From contig NC_009901.1 of the NCBI RefSeq assembly GCF_000018285.1, forward strand, positions 5,135,001 to 5,174,581: 39,581 nucleotides of DNA. Direction: 5' to 3'. Each line of letters starts with the position of its first letter. The first letter of the stretch is position 1. This document shows positions 17,750 through 30,586 of this stretch, one piece after another. The translations under genes and the position numbers were made by a program. This DNA is from Shewanella pealeana ATCC 700345 (GTDB taxonomy: Bacteria > Pseudomonadota > Gammaproteobacteria > Enterobacterales > Shewanellaceae). The notes under the pieces are model-generated. The model saw nothing but the letters and a program-made list of their open reading frames with translations, ran no database searches and was not told the origin of the DNA.

Positions 17750-18106
17750 TTAGAAGCTGATAGTTTTATCTGCCACAAGTACCCATTGTGCAAGATCATC
17801 CATGGTAGCCATCTCACAGCCCTCAACCACCTTCAGGTCTGTCAATCCACGAGCATACATACAGGAACTACAGAACTTAACCTGTGTTTTTTGTGCAATA
17901 ACTATCTCTAGCATCTGCTGAATATTATAACCTTCGGCTGGCTTTTGATTGGGTAAAACGGCTGTCACTGCATCAGACAATAAAAAAATACTCACCTTAG
18001 CAGGAGAGTAATCTTGTTCATTAAGCTGTATAGCTAAACGAAGCGCATTAAACAGCTTTTCAGAGCCATAAGGGGCGTCATTAACGATAATAAGCACGTG
18101 TTGCAT
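17750..18106 (-). CDS. ychN: DsrE/F-fold protein, YchN-like
   Basis: 118 residues, a small alpha/beta protein of the DsrE/YchN superfamily, which includes sulfur-relay proteins and others of unknown role. The pattern closely follows E. coli YchN: a NDAPYGSEKLFNALRLA start, FLLSDAVTAV (41-50), EGYNIQQMLEI (58-68) and the end LAQWVLVADKTISF. Cysteines lie at 79, 82 and 97; C79 and C82 (CSSC) are in the position where DsrE-type proteins carry a reactive Cys. YchN has no firmly assigned function, and no sulfur-relay partner is next to it. The ribosome site is AGAAAC-like and weak. Confidence 0.82.
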   Translation of the reverse strand: MQHVLIIVNDAPYGSEKLFNALRLAIQLNEQDYSPAKVSIFLLSDAVTAVLPNQKPAEGYNIQQMLEIVIAQKTQVKFCSSCMYARGLTDLKVVEGCEMATMDDLAQWVLVADKTISF

Positions 18107-18208
18107 GGGAAAGTTTCTCTGACGTTAGATTAGTGCGAGAGGGTAACACTCCATTCGAATCAGGATTCTTACGCAGATCACGTTCAAAGATAAATCTAGG
18201 TTTTAGCA

Positions 18209-18407
18209 AAAAGGTTCTAGATCCTAGGACGCTGCGCTACGAGGACGGGCTAAAGCCCTGCTAGGAAGAGCAAAAGCAAAAATCAGTACCATGCTCCGCT
18301 TTCTGTTTTTTGCACTTCCCACCTTTACCGTAAGCATAGTGTTCCCTAGGCCGCAGGCCGTTCATCTTTGCTTTCCTAGAACCTTTCTTCGCTTTTCCTA
18401 GGACCTT
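18209..18407. repeat. Intergenic repeat-like element with terminal inverted repeats
   Basis: About 200 bp of non-coding sequence bounded by AAAGGTTCTAG (18210-18220) and its inverted copy CTAGAACCTTT (18376-18386). A second pair, TCCTAGGAC, occurs just inside the left end (18222-18230) and again at the right end (18397-18405). Internal hairpins GGGCTAAAGCCC and GGCCGCAGGCC are visible, together with repeated CTAGG words. Composition differs from the neighbouring genes. It looks like a small miniature repeat (MITE- or REP-like) rather than a gene. Whether it recurs in the genome cannot be seen here. Confidence 0.6.
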
Positions 18408-18420
18408 CTTTTAGATACAA

Positions 18421-18446
18421 AAAAGGCGCCCTAGGGCGCCTTTTTT
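18421..18446 (-). terminator. Rho-independent terminator of the atp operon
   Basis: Palindrome AAAAGGCGCCC/GGGCGCCTTTT (18421-18431 with 18434-18444), T-rich on both sides. It lies 17 bp after the atpC stop. Confidence 0.92.
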
Positions 18447-18461
18447 CATCAAACAATAACC

Positions 18462-18890
18462 TTATCTGGCAATGTTCTTCTTGATGGTCTCGACTACGCG
18501 CAATTGAGCGATAGCCTGAGCTAGCTCAACCGCAGCTGCCGCATAGTTGAAGTCTGCGCCAGCACCCGCCATAGCGGTTTCTGCACGGAGCTTAGCTTCA
18601 GCTGCTGCTTGCTCGTCAATCTCATCGGCACGCAATACGACGTCAGCCAATACTGAAATTGAAGAAGGTTGTACTTCCAGGATACCACCTGAAAGATAAA
18701 ACACTTCTTCGCTTCCATTTTGCTTGACGATGCGCGCCATGCCAGGCTTGATACTTGTCAACAGAGCTGCGTGACCAGGCATAATACCTAGTTCACCTTC
18801 TGTTCCTGATACTTGTAGCTGAGCTACTCGACCAGAAAAGATATGATTCTCTGCGCTTACCATATCAAGCTGTACTGTCATGGCTGCCAT
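18462..18890 (-). CDS. atpC: F1Fo ATP synthase epsilon subunit
   Basis: Subunit of the central stalk that also inhibits ATP hydrolysis. 142 residues: an N-terminal beta-sandwich (about 1-86, with [16 protein letters not shown]) and a C-terminal helical hairpin (about 90-140, [15 protein letters not shown]...). Length is as expected for gammaproteobacteria. Last gene of the operon, 31 bp after atpD, directly before a strong terminator. Confidence 0.95.
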   Translation of the reverse strand: MAAMTVQLDMVSAENHIFSGRVAQLQVSGTEGELGIMPGHAALLTSIKPGMARIVKQNGSEEVFYLSGGILEVQPSSISVLADVVLRADEIDEQAAAEAKLRAETAMAGAGADFNYAAAAVELAQAIAQLRVVETIKKNIAR

Positions 18891-18921
18891 CCGTTCTCCT
18901 TAAACTAAGTCAGAGACTTAG

Positions 18922-20328
<1,407 letters not shown>

Positions 20329-20333
20329 CTAGC

Positions 20334-21194
20334 CTAAACGGCGGCAGCACCTGAAACAATTTCCGACAATTCTTGCGTAATCGCAGCCTGACGGGCTTTG
20401 TTATAGACCAACTGCAAGTCACCGATAAGTTCACCAGCGTTGTCTGTTGCAGCTTTCATAGCAACCATACGGGCCGCTTGCTCAGATGCAATATTTTCGA
20501 CAACACCCTGATAAACCTGAGATTCCACAAAGCGAACCAACAAAGTATCTAACAATAACTTTGGATCTGGCTCGTAAATGTAATCCCACTGATGAGTAAA
20601 CTCATCATCTTCTGACTTAGGCAAAGGTAGCAGCTGCTCGATCACCGGGGCTTGCGTCATAGTATTCACAAACTTGTTGAATACTACGTACAAACGGTCC
20701 AGCTTGCCTTCGTTGTATGCTTCTAGCATCACACGTACTGTTCCGATCAAGTCGGCTAGCTTTGGAGCATCGCCTAAACCTGAAGCAGAAGCAGATACTT
20801 GTCCGCCAAAGCTATTGAAGAACTGGGCACTACGTGCACCAATTGTACAGAATTCAACTTCTGCACCAGCTTCACGCTGTTTCTTCACGTCTGCGACAAC
20901 CTTCTTGAAAAGGTTGACGTTCAGACCACCACAAAGACCACGGTCGGTTGACACAACAATGTAACCAACACGCTTAGCTTCTCGCACTTCCAAATATGGA
21001 TGCTTATATTCGAGAGAACCTTGCGCCACGTGACCGATCACCTTACGCATATTTTCTGCATATGGACGGCTAGCTGCCATGCGATCTTGTGCTTTACGCA
21101 TTTTACTCGCGGCAACCATTTCCATTGCAGACGTGATCTTCTGAGTGTTTTGAACACTCGCGATCTTGGTTTTAATCTCTTTAGCGTTGGCCAT
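20334..21194 (-). CDS. atpG: F1Fo ATP synthase gamma subunit
   Basis: Rotating central stalk. 286 residues from the ATG at 21194 (GGAGAG ribosome site). The longer reading to 21233 would only add 13 codons of untranslated sequence. The conserved N-terminus ([29 protein letters not shown]) and C-terminal helix ([16 protein letters not shown]) form the coiled coil that enters the alpha3beta3 ring; the central [11 protein letters not shown] motif is present. It lies 48 bp after atpA. Confidence 0.95.
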   Translation of the reverse strand: MANAKEIKTKIASVQNTQKITSAMEMVAASKMRKAQDRMAASRPYAENMRKVIGHVAQGSLEYKHPYLEVREAKRVGYIVVSTDRGLCGGLNVNLFKKVVADVKKQREAGAEVEFCTIGARSAQFFNSFGGQVSASASGLGDAPKLADLIGTVRVMLEAYNEGKLDRLYVVFNKFVNTMTQAPVIEQLLPLPKSEDDEFTHQWDYIYEPDPKLLLDTLLVRFVESQVYQGVVENIASEQAARMVAMKAATDNAGELIGDLQLVYNKARQAAITQELSEIVSGAAAV

Positions 21195-21242
21195 CTTTAC
21201 TCTCCAATTCTGGACCTGAGGTGCCAGAGGCACCTCTAAAAT

Positions 21243-22784
21243 TTACCAGGTTTGGGTTTCTACGAACTTGTCCAGGCTAGCCTTCAACTCACCTTCGATA
21301 TCAGCGTTATAATCGCCAGTATCGTTGATAGTCTTCATTAGGTCAGCATGTTCACTGTTCATGAAAGAGAGCAGAGACGCTTCGAAATCACCGACTTTAT
21401 TCAGCGCAACACTCTTCAAGTAACCTTTTTCAGCTGCGAAAATAGACACAGACTGATCAGCGATACTCATTGGAGCATATTGCTTTTGCTTCATTAGTTC
21501 GGTAACACGCTCACCATGCTCAAGCTGAGCACGAGTTGCATCATCTAAGTCAGATGCAAACTGTGAGAACGCTGCAAGCTCTCGATACTGTGCAAGAGCG
21601 GTACGGATACCACCAGACAGTTTCTTGATGATCTTAGTCTGCGCCGCACCACCAACACGAGAAACAGAGATACCAGGGTTAACAGCTGGACGTAAGCCAG
21701 AGTTAAACAGGTCTGTTTCAAGGAAGATCTGACCATCGGTAATCGAAATTACGTTAGTCGGTACGAATGCAGAAACGTCACCAGCTTGAGTTTCAATAAT
21801 TGGTAGAGCAGTCAAAGAACCAGTTTGGCCTTTAACTTCACCTTTAGTGAACTTCTCAACATACTCGGCGTTAACACGTGAAGCACGTTCCAACAGACGA
21901 GAGTGAAGATAGAATACATCACCTGGGTATGCTTCACGTCCTGGTGGACGCTTAAGAAGCAATGAGATCTGACGGTAAGCAACTGCTTGCTTAGACAAAT
22001 CATCATATACGATTAGTGAGTCTTCACCGCGGTCGCGGAAGTATTCACCCATTGTACAACCAGAGTATGGAGCCAAATATTGTAGTGCAGCAGCTTCAGA
22101 AGCTGTAGCAACAACAACAATGGTGTTCGCCAAAGCGCCGTGCTCTTCTAGCTTGCGTACCACGTTAGCGATAGTAGAAGCCTTTTGGCCTACTGCAACG
22201 TATACACACTTAATGCCAGAATCTTTTTGGTTGATAATCGCGTCGATCGCTAGAGCGGTTTTACCGATCTGGCGGTCACCAATGATCAATTCACGTTGTC
22301 CACGACCGATTGGGATCATAGAGTCAACGGCTTTATAACCAGTTTGCACTGGCTGATCGACTGATTTACGCTCAATTACACCAGGTGCAATTACTTCAAC
22401 AGGAGAGAAACCATCGCTATCGATAGGTCCTTTACCGTCAATTGGTTCACCTAGAGTGTTGACTACACGGCCTAATAGACCACGGCCAACAGGTACTTCC
22501 AAAATACGGCCTGTTGTTTTAACTTTGTCGCCTTCTGCCAAAGTGGCATAAGGGCCCATTACTACGGCACCGACAGAATCACGTTCTAAGTTCAACGCGA
22601 TTGCAAAACGGTTGCCAGGCAGCTCGATCATTTCACCCTGCATTACATCGGCTAGGCCGTGGATGCGGATGATGCCGTCACTTACTGCAACGATAGTACC
22701 TTCGTTGCGAGCTTCACTAACGACTTCGAACTGCTCGATCCGCTGTTTAATCAGATCGCTGATTTCAGTGGAATTCAGTTGCAT
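21243..22784 (-). CDS. atpA: F1Fo ATP synthase alpha subunit
   Basis: Regulatory nucleotide-binding subunit of F1. 513 residues from the ATG at 22784, which has a GGGAG ribosome site 7 bp upstream; the in-frame TTG two codons earlier is unlikely. Walker A GDRQIGKT is at 169-176, the same position as in E. coli. The catalytic arginine finger region ([14 protein letters not shown]) and the C-terminal helical domain are present. It lies 14 bp after atpH. Confidence 0.97.
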
Positions 22785-22798
22785 GCTCAAACTCCCAA

Positions 22799-23332
22799 TT
22801 ACGATTGCAGCGAATCAGACAGACGCGAAATTTTTCCGCGGACCGAGCCATCAATGACTAAGTCTCCTGCCGTGATAATTACACCAGCAATAAGGCTGGT
22901 ATCTATGCTGCAATTCAGCTTAACTTTGCGTGCTAGGCGTTTCTCTAAAGAAACGCTCAGCGCTTGTAGTTGCTCTGAGGTTAGCTCTGTAGCTGAAACG
23001 ATTTGCGCTTCAACTTCTTTCGCATACTCACGTTGCATCTCAACAAATTGTTGAGCAACAGCTGGTAGCACAACTAAACGACCGTTTTCAGCCATTACCT
23101 TTAACAGGTTCTGAGCTTGCTCATTGATTTGCTCACCACAAACTCCAATAAAGAGTTCAGCAAGCTTACCGCTGGCTACAGAGCCAGACAGTAAAGGCTG
23201 CATAGTTTCGTTTTCACTAACTAATGCGGCGAAGTTCAGCATTTCTGCCCAACTCTCTACTGCTTTCTGTTCAAGAGCGAAGTCAAAAGCTGCCTTTGCG
23301 TAAGGACGAGCGATGGTGGTTATTTCAGCCAT
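22799..23332 (-). CDS. atpH: F1Fo ATP synthase delta subunit
   Basis: Links F1 to the peripheral b2 stalk. 177 residues, normal length. N-terminal helical bundle with [14 protein letters not shown] (6-19), and the C-terminal [27 protein letters not shown] segment (about 145-170) that contacts subunit b. Ribosome site AGGAGC precedes the ATG; gap of 16 bp from atpF. Confidence 0.95.
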
Positions 23333-23348
23333 AACTCAAGCTCCTTAT

Positions 23349-23819
23349 TTAAAGTTCAGCAACAAGTTTATTAACTATGTCACTGTGTGCGGCTTCATCA
23401 ATCGAACGTTCAAGAATCTTCTCTGCGCCAGCAATAGCTAAAATAGCGACTTGCTTACGTAGATCTTCTTTCACGCGATTACGTTCGTTTTCAATTTCAG
23501 CATGACCCTGAGCGATGATTTTCGCACGCTCTGTATCAGCTTCAACCTTTGCTTCATCAACGATTTGAGCTTTGCGTTTATTAGCTTGCTCAATGATTTC
23601 GTTTGCTGTTGCTTTAGCGTCTTTTAGCTGCTCCGTGGCTTTCACCTGAGCTAACTCTAAATCTTTTGCAGCACGTCCTGCATCAGCTAGACCATCAGCA
23701 ATTTTCTTCTGGCGTTCTTCGATAGCGTTCATCAATGGCGGCCATACAAACTTCATGCAAAACCACACAAAGAGAAGAAAAGAAATCGCTTGGCCTAGCA
23801 GGGTAGCGTTAATACTCAT
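23349..23819 (-). CDS. atpF: F1Fo ATP synthase subunit b
   Basis: Peripheral stalk subunit. 156 residues with one N-terminal membrane helix (about 6-25, [20 protein letters not shown]), then a long charged coiled coil to the C-terminus (KLVAEL), very close to the E. coli protein in length and sequence. It lies between atpE and atpH with a strong GGAG ribosome site. Confidence 0.96.
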   Translation of the reverse strand: MSINATLLGQAISFLLFVWFCMKFVWPPLMNAIEERQKKIADGLADAGRAAKDLELAQVKATEQLKDAKATANEIIEQANKRKAQIVDEAKVEADTERAKIIAQGHAEIENERNRVKEDLRKQVAILAIAGAEKILERSIDEAAHSDIVNKLVAEL

Positions 23820-23846
23820 AACGACAACTCCTTCTAAGGGGGACGA

Positions 23847-24122
<276 letters not shown>

Positions 24123-24137
24123 CTAATTTTTAATAAA

Positions 24138-24980
<843 letters not shown>

Positions 24981-25364
24981 TTAATTTTGTTTGAAGTATA
25001 AAGGGGCTGTCCACGGTACGACTAACACGAGTAGATAACTGACGAATAACGGCATGAATGACGATTTCATCAAACCAAATGCAAGTGAAAATAACACAAT
25101 GGTTAACAGCAACTTTACCGCTTCCCCCAGGAAAAAAGACCGTACGACTTTTCCTGATGCTTGTGCTCCCGCATGGGAAAAAGCTAGGGTTGCGAACACA
25201 AAATTAGGGAGTACAGCAATAGCGCCACCTGCCAAAGCAGATAGGCCATACGGTCCCCCCCACATAGCGAAAAAGAAAAGTGAAACACATCCAGTCATCG
25301 CTGCCTGTAGTAATACTATTTTATAGGCTGACCACCGGCCACGACGTGCTAAAACCTTGCTCAA
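24981..25364 (-). CDS. atpI: ATP synthase assembly factor AtpI
   Basis: 127 residues with four membrane segments (about 16-34, 39-60, 76-96, 102-120). First gene of the atp operon, where AtpI acts as a non-essential helper in c-ring assembly. The pattern YGLSALAGGAIAVLPN is typical. Its stop lies 12 bp before the atpB ATG. Confidence 0.9.
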   Translation of the reverse strand: MSKVLARRGRWSAYKIVLLQAAMTGCVSLFFFAMWGGPYGLSALAGGAIAVLPNFVFATLAFSHAGAQASGKVVRSFFLGEAVKLLLTIVLFSLAFGLMKSSFMPLFVSYLLVLVVPWTAPLYFKQN

Positions 25365-25449
25365 TTTGTCTTCTCCGCATTATAACTTCTTGATTCGGTG
25401 ACCGGATTACAAATATCCGAGTAAACTCGAGCTTCAAAAAGCTTGCGAA

Positions 25450-25477
25450 AGTATACCGTTTCAGGCTTTCAAAGCAA
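25450..25477 (-). promoter_or_regulatory. Probable promoter of the atp operon
   Basis: On the minus strand, TTGCTT (25472-25477) and TATACT (25450-25455) are 16 bp apart, about 85 bp before the atpI start. It is the best promoter pair in the atpI-parB gap. Confidence 0.6.
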
Positions 25478-25498
25478 GTTCAACAACTAGAAAAAGGG

Positions 25499-25527
25499 GA
25501 CTTTTAGCGTGATCTACGCCAAAAGTC
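25499..25527 (-). terminator. Possible terminator of parAB
   Basis: Stem GACTTTT-GCGT/ACGC-AAAAGTC with one mismatch and a 5-base loop. On the minus strand it is followed by CCCCTTTTT. It lies about 60 bp after the parB stop and just before the atp promoter. Confidence 0.45.
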
Positions 25528-25552
25528 TAAAAGAGGAAGATTAACGAATGTC

Positions 25553-25583
25553 ACAAAGTTACATAATATCGTGTTAACTTTGT
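25553..25583 (+). repeat. Inverted repeat with T tract facing the parB 3' end
   Basis: ACAAAGTTA (25553-25561) and TAACTTTGT (25575-25583) followed on the plus strand by T to 25589. It has terminator shape only for plus-strand transcription, for which no gene was seen; on the minus strand it immediately follows the parB stop. Confidence 0.5.
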
Positions 25584-25587
25584 TTTT

Positions 25588-26472
25588 TTAGTGGATTTTG
25601 CTGATAATTCCCTCTAATTCAGACAAATTTTGATAATTAATTACCATTTTACCTTTGCCCTTCTTGTTATGGGTTAACGAAACCTTGGCACCTAATCTTT
25701 CAATTAATTGGCTCTCTAGACGGACTACATCATGATCTTTAGCTGGTTTTTCGACGATTTCAGTTTGATTTAAGGTTTTACTGACTAATCGTTCGGTTTC
25801 ACGAACTGTTAATTCTTTAGCGACGACCAATCGAGCGAGATTAGTTTGCTCATCTCCACTGATTGCCAACAGTGCACGACCATGTCCCATATCGATATCA
25901 CCATACTCAAGCATACGTTTTACAGGTTCGTTAAGGCCATTTAAACGCAGTAAGTTAGATACGGTAGCGCGAGACTTACCCACAGCGTCGGCAATCTGCT
26001 GGTGAGTTAAATCAAACTCTTCAATTAGGCGGTTTAATGCAATCGCTTCTTCCATTGCATTTAGGTCTTCACGCTGAATGTTTTCGATTAGCGCGATGGC
26101 AACGGCCGCTTCATCAGCAACCTGTTTAACGATACAAGGAATAGCACTGAGGCCCGCTAATTGCGATGCACGCCAGCGGCGTTCACCGGCGATGATCTCA
26201 TAGCTTTCAGGTGAAACCTTTCGAACCACAATAGGCTGGATAATACCTTGGGCCCGAATCGACTCGGCAAGCTCTTCTAGCGCCTCTGACGACATGTCCT
26301 TACGCGGCTGATATTTACCCGGTTGTAATCTATCTATATCTAAAGTGATTAAGTCATCGTTCTTAATGTCTTGCTCAACTTCTATAGCGGGGGCTACGCG
26401 TTGACTAGCCGCTTGACTGGTACTTAGTAGTGCATCTAGGCCTTTACCCAAGCCTCTTTTTTTCAGTGTCAT
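25588..26472 (-). CDS. parB: Chromosome partitioning protein ParB
   Basis: CTP-dependent DNA clamp that loads at parS and spreads over the origin region. 294 residues. An N-terminal ParA-stimulating peptide (MTLKKRGLGKGLDALL) is followed by the CTP-binding ParB/Srx domain with QPRKDM (55-60), GERRWRA (96-102) and ENIQREDL (130-137), then the helix-turn-helix around 155-176 (THQQIADAVGKSRATVS), and a C-terminal dimer domain. It lies 9 bp after parA with an AAGGATAAG ribosome site. A candidate parS is present at 34343-34358 in this window. Confidence 0.96.
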   Translation of the reverse strand: MTLKKRGLGKGLDALLSTSQAASQRVAPAIEVEQDIKNDDLITLDIDRLQPGKYQPRKDMSSEALEELAESIRAQGIIQPIVVRKVSPESYEIIAGERRWRASQLAGLSAIPCIVKQVADEAAVAIALIENIQREDLNAMEEAIALNRLIEEFDLTHQQIADAVGKSRATVSNLLRLNGLNEPVKRMLEYGDIDMGHGRALLAISGDEQTNLARLVVAKELTVRETERLVSKTLNQTEIVEKPAKDHDVVRLESQLIERLGAKVSLTHNKKGKGKMVINYQNLSELEGIISKIH

Positions 26473-26481
26473 TTCTTATCC

Positions 26482-27270
26482 TTAAACTTGCTCAGCCTGG
26501 GTTAATTGCTCCGCACGGCGAATAATTTCGCCAGCTAATGCTAGATAGGCTTTGGCCCCTGCGCTCGATTTATCGTAATACATAGCAGGCGCACCAAAAC
26601 TTGGCGCCTCGGCTAAACGAACATTCCGTGGGATCACAGTACGGTAAACTTTGTCACCGAAGTGTTGTTTCAACTGATCGGATACATCATTAGAGAGTCG
26701 ATTACGCGGATCGTACATGGTACGTAAGATCCCTTCGATATGCAGACCATGGTTAACCATAGCGCCAAGCTTACTAATGGTGTCCATCAATGCCGTGAGC
26801 CCTTCCAGTGCATAATACTCACACTGCATAGGAACAAGCACAGAGTCAGCTGCAGACATGGCATTCACAGTTAACATGTTCAGTGATGGTGGGCAGTCGA
26901 TGAAAATATAATCGTAATCATCTTTGATTGGGGCGAGGGCATTGCGTAAACGAACCTCTCGAGCAAAAAACTCCATGAGTTTAATCTCGGCAGCCGTCAC
27001 ATCACCATTTCCAGCGATCAGATCGTATTTGCCATTTGTATCTCGACAAACAACTTCCTCAAATGGCTTTTCTTCAACTAACAACTCATAAGCTGTGTTT
27101 TCGACAGTATATTTATCAATACCGCTACCCATGGTCGCATTGCCTTGCGGATCAAGATCGATCAACAAAACACGACGTTTGGTCGCCGCTAGAGAGGCTG
27201 CCAAATTTACACAAGTTGTTGTTTTTCCGACGCCACCTTTCTGGTTGGCCACGGCAATCACTTTACCCAC
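26482..27270 (-). CDS. parA: Chromosome partitioning ATPase ParA
   Basis: Deviant Walker ATPase that moves ParB-bound origins. 262 residues. Walker A KGGVGKTT (11-18), switch [11 protein letters not shown], Walker [13 protein letters not shown]. The start is GTG at 27270 preceded by CAGGGTGA. It is followed directly by parB. Length and start ([10 protein letters not shown]) are typical of chromosomal ParA/Soj. Confidence 0.96.
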   Translation of the reverse strand: MGKVIAVANQKGGVGKTTTCVNLAASLAATKRRVLLIDLDPQGNATMGSGIDKYTVENTAYELLVEEKPFEEVVCRDTNGKYDLIAGNGDVTAAEIKLMEFFAREVRLRNALAPIKDDYDYIFIDCPPSLNMLTVNAMSAADSVLVPMQCEYYALEGLTALMDTISKLGAMVNHGLHIEGILRTMYDPRNRLSNDVSDQLKQHFGDKVYRTVIPRNVRLAEAPSFGAPAMYYDKSSAGAKAYLALAGEIIRRAEQLTQAEQV

Positions 27271-27461
27271 AATATCACCCTGTCAGTCACTTTTATTGTA
27301 TTTCCAGGCGATACTCGCTACTGGAATTAGTGCACAAATCTAATGGTTATTAGTAACAAATTGCTTGAAGCGCTGAAAGATTGCAACTGTTCAGTACGCT
27401 TTATCAGCAGCAGCTCACTTCAACCCGGTATATATCTATCGCCACTTAGACAAAATAAGCT

Positions 27462-27488
27462 TGCGAGTGCGATAGTTCTCCACTCGCA
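27462..27488 (-). terminator. Possible terminator of rsmG
   Basis: Stem TGCGAGTG/CACTCGCA (27462-27469 with 27481-27488), 11-base loop, then on the minus strand AGCTTATTTTG. It is 10 bp after the rsmG stop. The T tract is weak, so parAB may be partly read from upstream. Confidence 0.5.
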
Positions 27489-27497
27489 TAAAGATCG

Positions 27498-28121
27498 TTA
27501 GTCTTGCTTGATAACTCGCAGCAAATGGCGCTGCTCATCAAGTTTAGGTACTTTTAGTTCTATGGTATCGGTCACCACAAAGCCAGCAGGCATCTGTGAC
27601 ATCTCTTCTTCACTTAGTTGGCCTTTCAGTGCATAGAAGCAACCATCTGCTTTTGGTAAGTGATGGCACCAATGCAGCATATCTTGAATAGATGCAAATG
27701 CGCGGCTTAATACACCGTCAAACAAGTCTTTAGGTTGATAAGCCTCTACACGACTTTCAATCGAAGAGATATTGTTGATACCGAGCTCAAACTGCACCTG
27801 CTTCTGAAAGCGAATCCGCTTACCTAAGCTATCGAGCAGTACGAATTCTTTATCTGGATTTAAGATCGCTAGCGGGATCCCTGGCAATCCAGGTCCTGTG
27901 CCTACGTCGATAAAGCGCGATCCTTTTAGGTGCGGAGACACCACTAAGCTGTCCATAATATGGCGAATTAACATCTGCTCAGGATCTCGCACTGAGGTTA
28001 AGTTAAATGCCTTGTTCCACTTATTGAGCATGCCAACAAAGTCTACAAGCTGCTTTTTTTGCTGCTCGGTAGCAGTCAGGCCAACTTCGGCCAAATAATC
28101 ATTTAATTGGGCAGATAACAC
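27498..28121 (-). CDS. rsmG: 16S rRNA (guanine-N7) methyltransferase RsmG
   Basis: Methylates G527 of 16S rRNA (E. coli numbering) using SAM. 207 residues from the GTG at 28121, which has a GAGGA ribosome site 8 bp upstream and gives exactly the E. coli length; a TTG 12 codons earlier has none. SAM-binding motif [15 protein letters not shown] is intact, followed by LLDSLGKR and [10 protein letters not shown]. Adjacent to mnmG in the conserved order mnmG-rsmG-parAB. Confidence 0.94.
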   Translation of the reverse strand: MLSAQLNDYLAEVGLTATEQQKKQLVDFVGMLNKWNKAFNLTSVRDPEQMLIRHIMDSLVVSPHLKGSRFIDVGTGPGLPGIPLAILNPDKEFVLLDSLGKRIRFQKQVQFELGINNISSIESRVEAYQPKDLFDGVLSRAFASIQDMLHWCHHLPKADGCFYALKGQLSEEEMSQMPAGFVVTDTIELKVPKLDEQRHLLRVIKQD

Positions 28122-28184
28122 AGTTTGTGTCCTCAAATAAAGCGAATCAAAAATCAATCGGTATTATGAAGTGCTGAAAAGATG

Positions 28185-28208
28185 AAGGGAAGCCTCAAAG
28201 CTTCCCTT
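28185..28208. terminator. Hairpin between mnmG and rsmG
   Basis: Stem AAGGGAAGC/GCTTCCCTT (28185-28193 with 28200-28208), 6-base loop, 32 bp after the mnmG stop. T tracts are short on both strands, so it may only partly terminate. Confidence 0.5.
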
Positions 28209-28239
28209 TATCATGCAAAACTACCGAATATGTGGCGAA

Positions 28240-30129
28240 CTAAGCGCTTTTACGTAATAAACCACGTTTTTTAAGATGAACCAGCAAAATTGAAATAGCA
28301 GCTGGCGTCATACCTGAAATACGAGAGGCTTGGCCAATGGTTTCAGGTTTATGTTCATTCATCTTGGCAATTACTTCGTTAGATAAACCAGGTACTTCTT
28401 GGTAATCCAAATCTAACGGTAGCAGAGTAGTCTCATGACGAATCGCCTTATCAATCTCGCCTTGCTGACGCTGAATATAACCAGAGTACTTAACTTGGAT
28501 CTGAACCTGCTCTGCAGCACGTTGATCTTCAAGCGAAGGACCAAAACCGTCAATAGACATCAGTTTCGGGTAATCCATTTCTGGACGACGCAATAGATCT
28601 TCAAACGTAGCTTCACGAGTGATCGGTGTATTCAGATGCGGGTTCAACGCTTCAACCAAGGGTGAATTTGGGTGGACCCACTGACCGCGTAAGCGCTGTA
28701 GTTCAGTTTCGATCGATTCCATCTTCTCGCTAAACAGTGCCCAACGATTATCATCGACTAATCCAAGTTCACGACCTTTCTCAGTTAAACGCAGATCGGC
28801 GTTATCTTCGCGAAGCAGCAAACGGTATTCCGCGCGGCTAGTGAACATGCGGTACGGTTCTTTAGTGCCTAAAGTCGATAAGTCATCAACTAAAACACCT
28901 AGATAGGCTTGATCACGACGCGGACACCAAGCTTCTTTGCCTTGCACTTGCAGTGAGGCGTTCATGCCGGCTAATAGGCCTTGTGCACCCGCTTCTTCGT
29001 AACCTGTTGTGCCGTTGATCTGACCAGCAAAGAATAAACCTGCAATGGTTTTGGTCTCTAGTGAGTTTTTAAGATCGCGAGGATCGAAATAATCATACTC
29101 AATCGCATAGCCTGGACGCATGATCTCAGCGTTTTCCATGCCCTTGATTGAACGAACCAAATTGAGCTGAACATCAAACGGTAAACTGGTTGATATACCG
29201 TTTGGATAAATTTCAGTGGTATTTAACCCTTCAGGTTCGATAAAGATTTGATGAGATGTTTTATCAGCAAATCGATTAACTTTGTCTTCGATAGAAGGGC
29301 AGTAACGTGGACCAATACCTTCGATAATGCCTGAATACATTGGGCTTCGGTCTAATCCGCCACGAATAATGTCGTGGGTACGCTCGTTAGTGTGCGTGAT
29401 ATGACAAGAGACCTGCTCAGGATGATCGTTTACATCACCGATGAAAGACATGACTGGCAATGGATCATCACCTTTTTGCTCTGTCATCTGTGAAAAGTCG
29501 ATGGTATTAGCATCGATTCGTGGTGGTGTGCCAGTTTTTAAACGGCCAACACGAATTGGTAACTCTCTTAATCGATGAGCTAAAGCGATTGCAGGTGGAT
29601 CACCGGCTCGACCACCGCTGTAGTTTTCGAGTCCAATATGGATTTTTCCACCTAAGAATGTACCGGCAGTTAAGACAACCGCAGGTGCTTCAAAGGCAAG
29701 GCCCATCTGTGTAACTACACCAACAACTTTTCCGTTTTCAACAACAAGATCGTCTACTGCTTGCTGAAAAATACGTAGGTTAGCTTGGTGCTGTAAGATC
29801 TCTTGGATCTTATGGCGATAAAGCGCTCTATCGGCTTGTGCACGAGTAGCGCGAACGGCAGGCCCTTTGCTTGAATTCAATGTTCGAAATTGGATACCTG
29901 CAAAATCGGTAGCAACAGCCATTGCTCCACCTAGTGCATCAATTTCTTTGACTAAGTGTCCTTTACCTATGCCGCCGATAGCAGGGTTACAGGACATTTG
30001 TCCCAAAGTATCTATGTTATGGGTCAGTAAAAGTGTTTTAGAGCCCATTCTAGCTGAAGCTAAAGCCGCTTCAGTACCAGCATGACCACCACCAACAACA
30101 ATTACATCAAACCGTTCATGAAATTGCAT
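28240..30129 (-). CDS. mnmG: tRNA uridine 5-carboxymethylaminomethyl modification enzyme MnmG (GidA)
   Basis: FAD protein that, with MnmE, adds the aminomethyl or carboxymethylaminomethyl group at U34 of certain tRNAs. 629 residues, the standard length. The FAD-binding [11 protein letters not shown] (12-22) and the conserved [13 protein letters not shown] (47-59) are present, and the C-terminal helical domain (about 550-629) ends with the usual [11 protein letters not shown] tract. It borders oriC, the position held in E. coli. Its partner MnmE is encoded at 35.5-36.9 kb on the other side of oriC. Confidence 0.97.
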   Translation of the reverse strand: MQFHERFDVIVVGGGHAGTEAALASARMGSKTLLLTHNIDTLGQMSCNPAIGGIGKGHLVKEIDALGGAMAVATDFAGIQFRTLNSSKGPAVRATRAQADRALYRHKIQEILQHQANLRIFQQAVDDLVVENGKVVGVVTQMGLAFEAPAVVLTAGTFLGGKIHIGLENYSGGRAGDPPAIALAHRLRELPIRVGRLKTGTPPRIDANTIDFSQMTEQKGDDPLPVMSFIGDVNDHPEQVSCHITHTNERTHDIIRGGLDRSPMYSGIIEGIGPRYCPSIEDKVNRFADKTSHQIFIEPEGLNTTEIYPNGISTSLPFDVQLNLVRSIKGMENAEIMRPGYAIEYDYFDPRDLKNSLETKTIAGLFFAGQINGTTGYEEAGAQGLLAGMNASLQVQGKEAWCPRRDQAYLGVLVDDLSTLGTKEPYRMFTSRAEYRLLLREDNADLRLTEKGRELGLVDDNRWALFSEKMESIETELQRLRGQWVHPNSPLVEALNPHLNTPITREATFEDLLRRPEMDYPKLMSIDGFGPSLEDQRAAEQVQIQVKYSGYIQRQQGEIDKAIRHETTLLPLDLDYQEVPGLSNEVIAKMNEHKPETIGQASRISGMTPAAISILLVHLKKRGLLRKSA

Positions 30130-30306
30130 TCGACAGCCTTCGATTCGTAAAAGGATAAATTGTTTCTGAGCGGATCATTTTAGCATTTGCTTCGCTTAAG
30201 GTGAACGATCTATTTTGCTTGTTTTGATCTAGGGCGATCGGCTTAATAGATCTTAAGATCTTTATATAGATCTCTTATTATGTTTACTATTAGGATCGCC
30301 ATTTTC

Positions 30307-30315
30307 GGTGGATAA
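30307..30315 (-). promoter_or_regulatory. Degenerate DnaA box (R1 position)
   Basis: Minus strand TTATCCACC, one mismatch from TTATCCACA. It stands next to the unwinding region where E. coli has its high-affinity R1 box. Confidence 0.6.
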
Positions 30316-30410
30316 CTCTATTTTTCTTTTAGATTCAAGGGTTAACGCCGAAATGATCTTGTGATCTAATTGCGATCTAACAGGCTTAAGCTTGGGGATA
30401 GATCGTGTAC

Positions 30411-30419
30411 TTATCCACA
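30411..30419 (+). promoter_or_regulatory. DnaA box, perfect
   Basis: TTATCCACA on the plus strand, in the middle of oriC. Confidence 0.9.
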
Positions 30420-30483
30420 AGGTGGATCATTGAGCAGATCGGGTGTGAATTAATACAGACGTTGATCAGATCAAAATAATAGC

Positions 30484-30492
30484 TTATCCACA
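30484..30492 (+). promoter_or_regulatory. DnaA box, perfect
   Basis: TTATCCACA on the plus strand. It faces the next box at 30517-30525 in inverted arrangement. Confidence 0.9.
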
Positions 30493-30516
30493 TATTTATT
30501 AAAGTAATAAGTTTTA

Positions 30517-30525
30517 TGTGGATAA
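30517..30525 (-). promoter_or_regulatory. DnaA box, perfect
   Basis: TTATCCACA on the minus strand, 24 bp from the preceding box. Confidence 0.9.
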
Positions 30526-30586
30526 GTTGGATCTAATCTGTGGGCTATTGAAAAGTTAAAGCGTTTATATGATCGAATATAAGATC

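Noticed and set aside
22659..23054. Plus-strand open frame across atpA/atpH
   Set aside because: It is a shadow of two well-conserved ATP synthase genes on the other strand.
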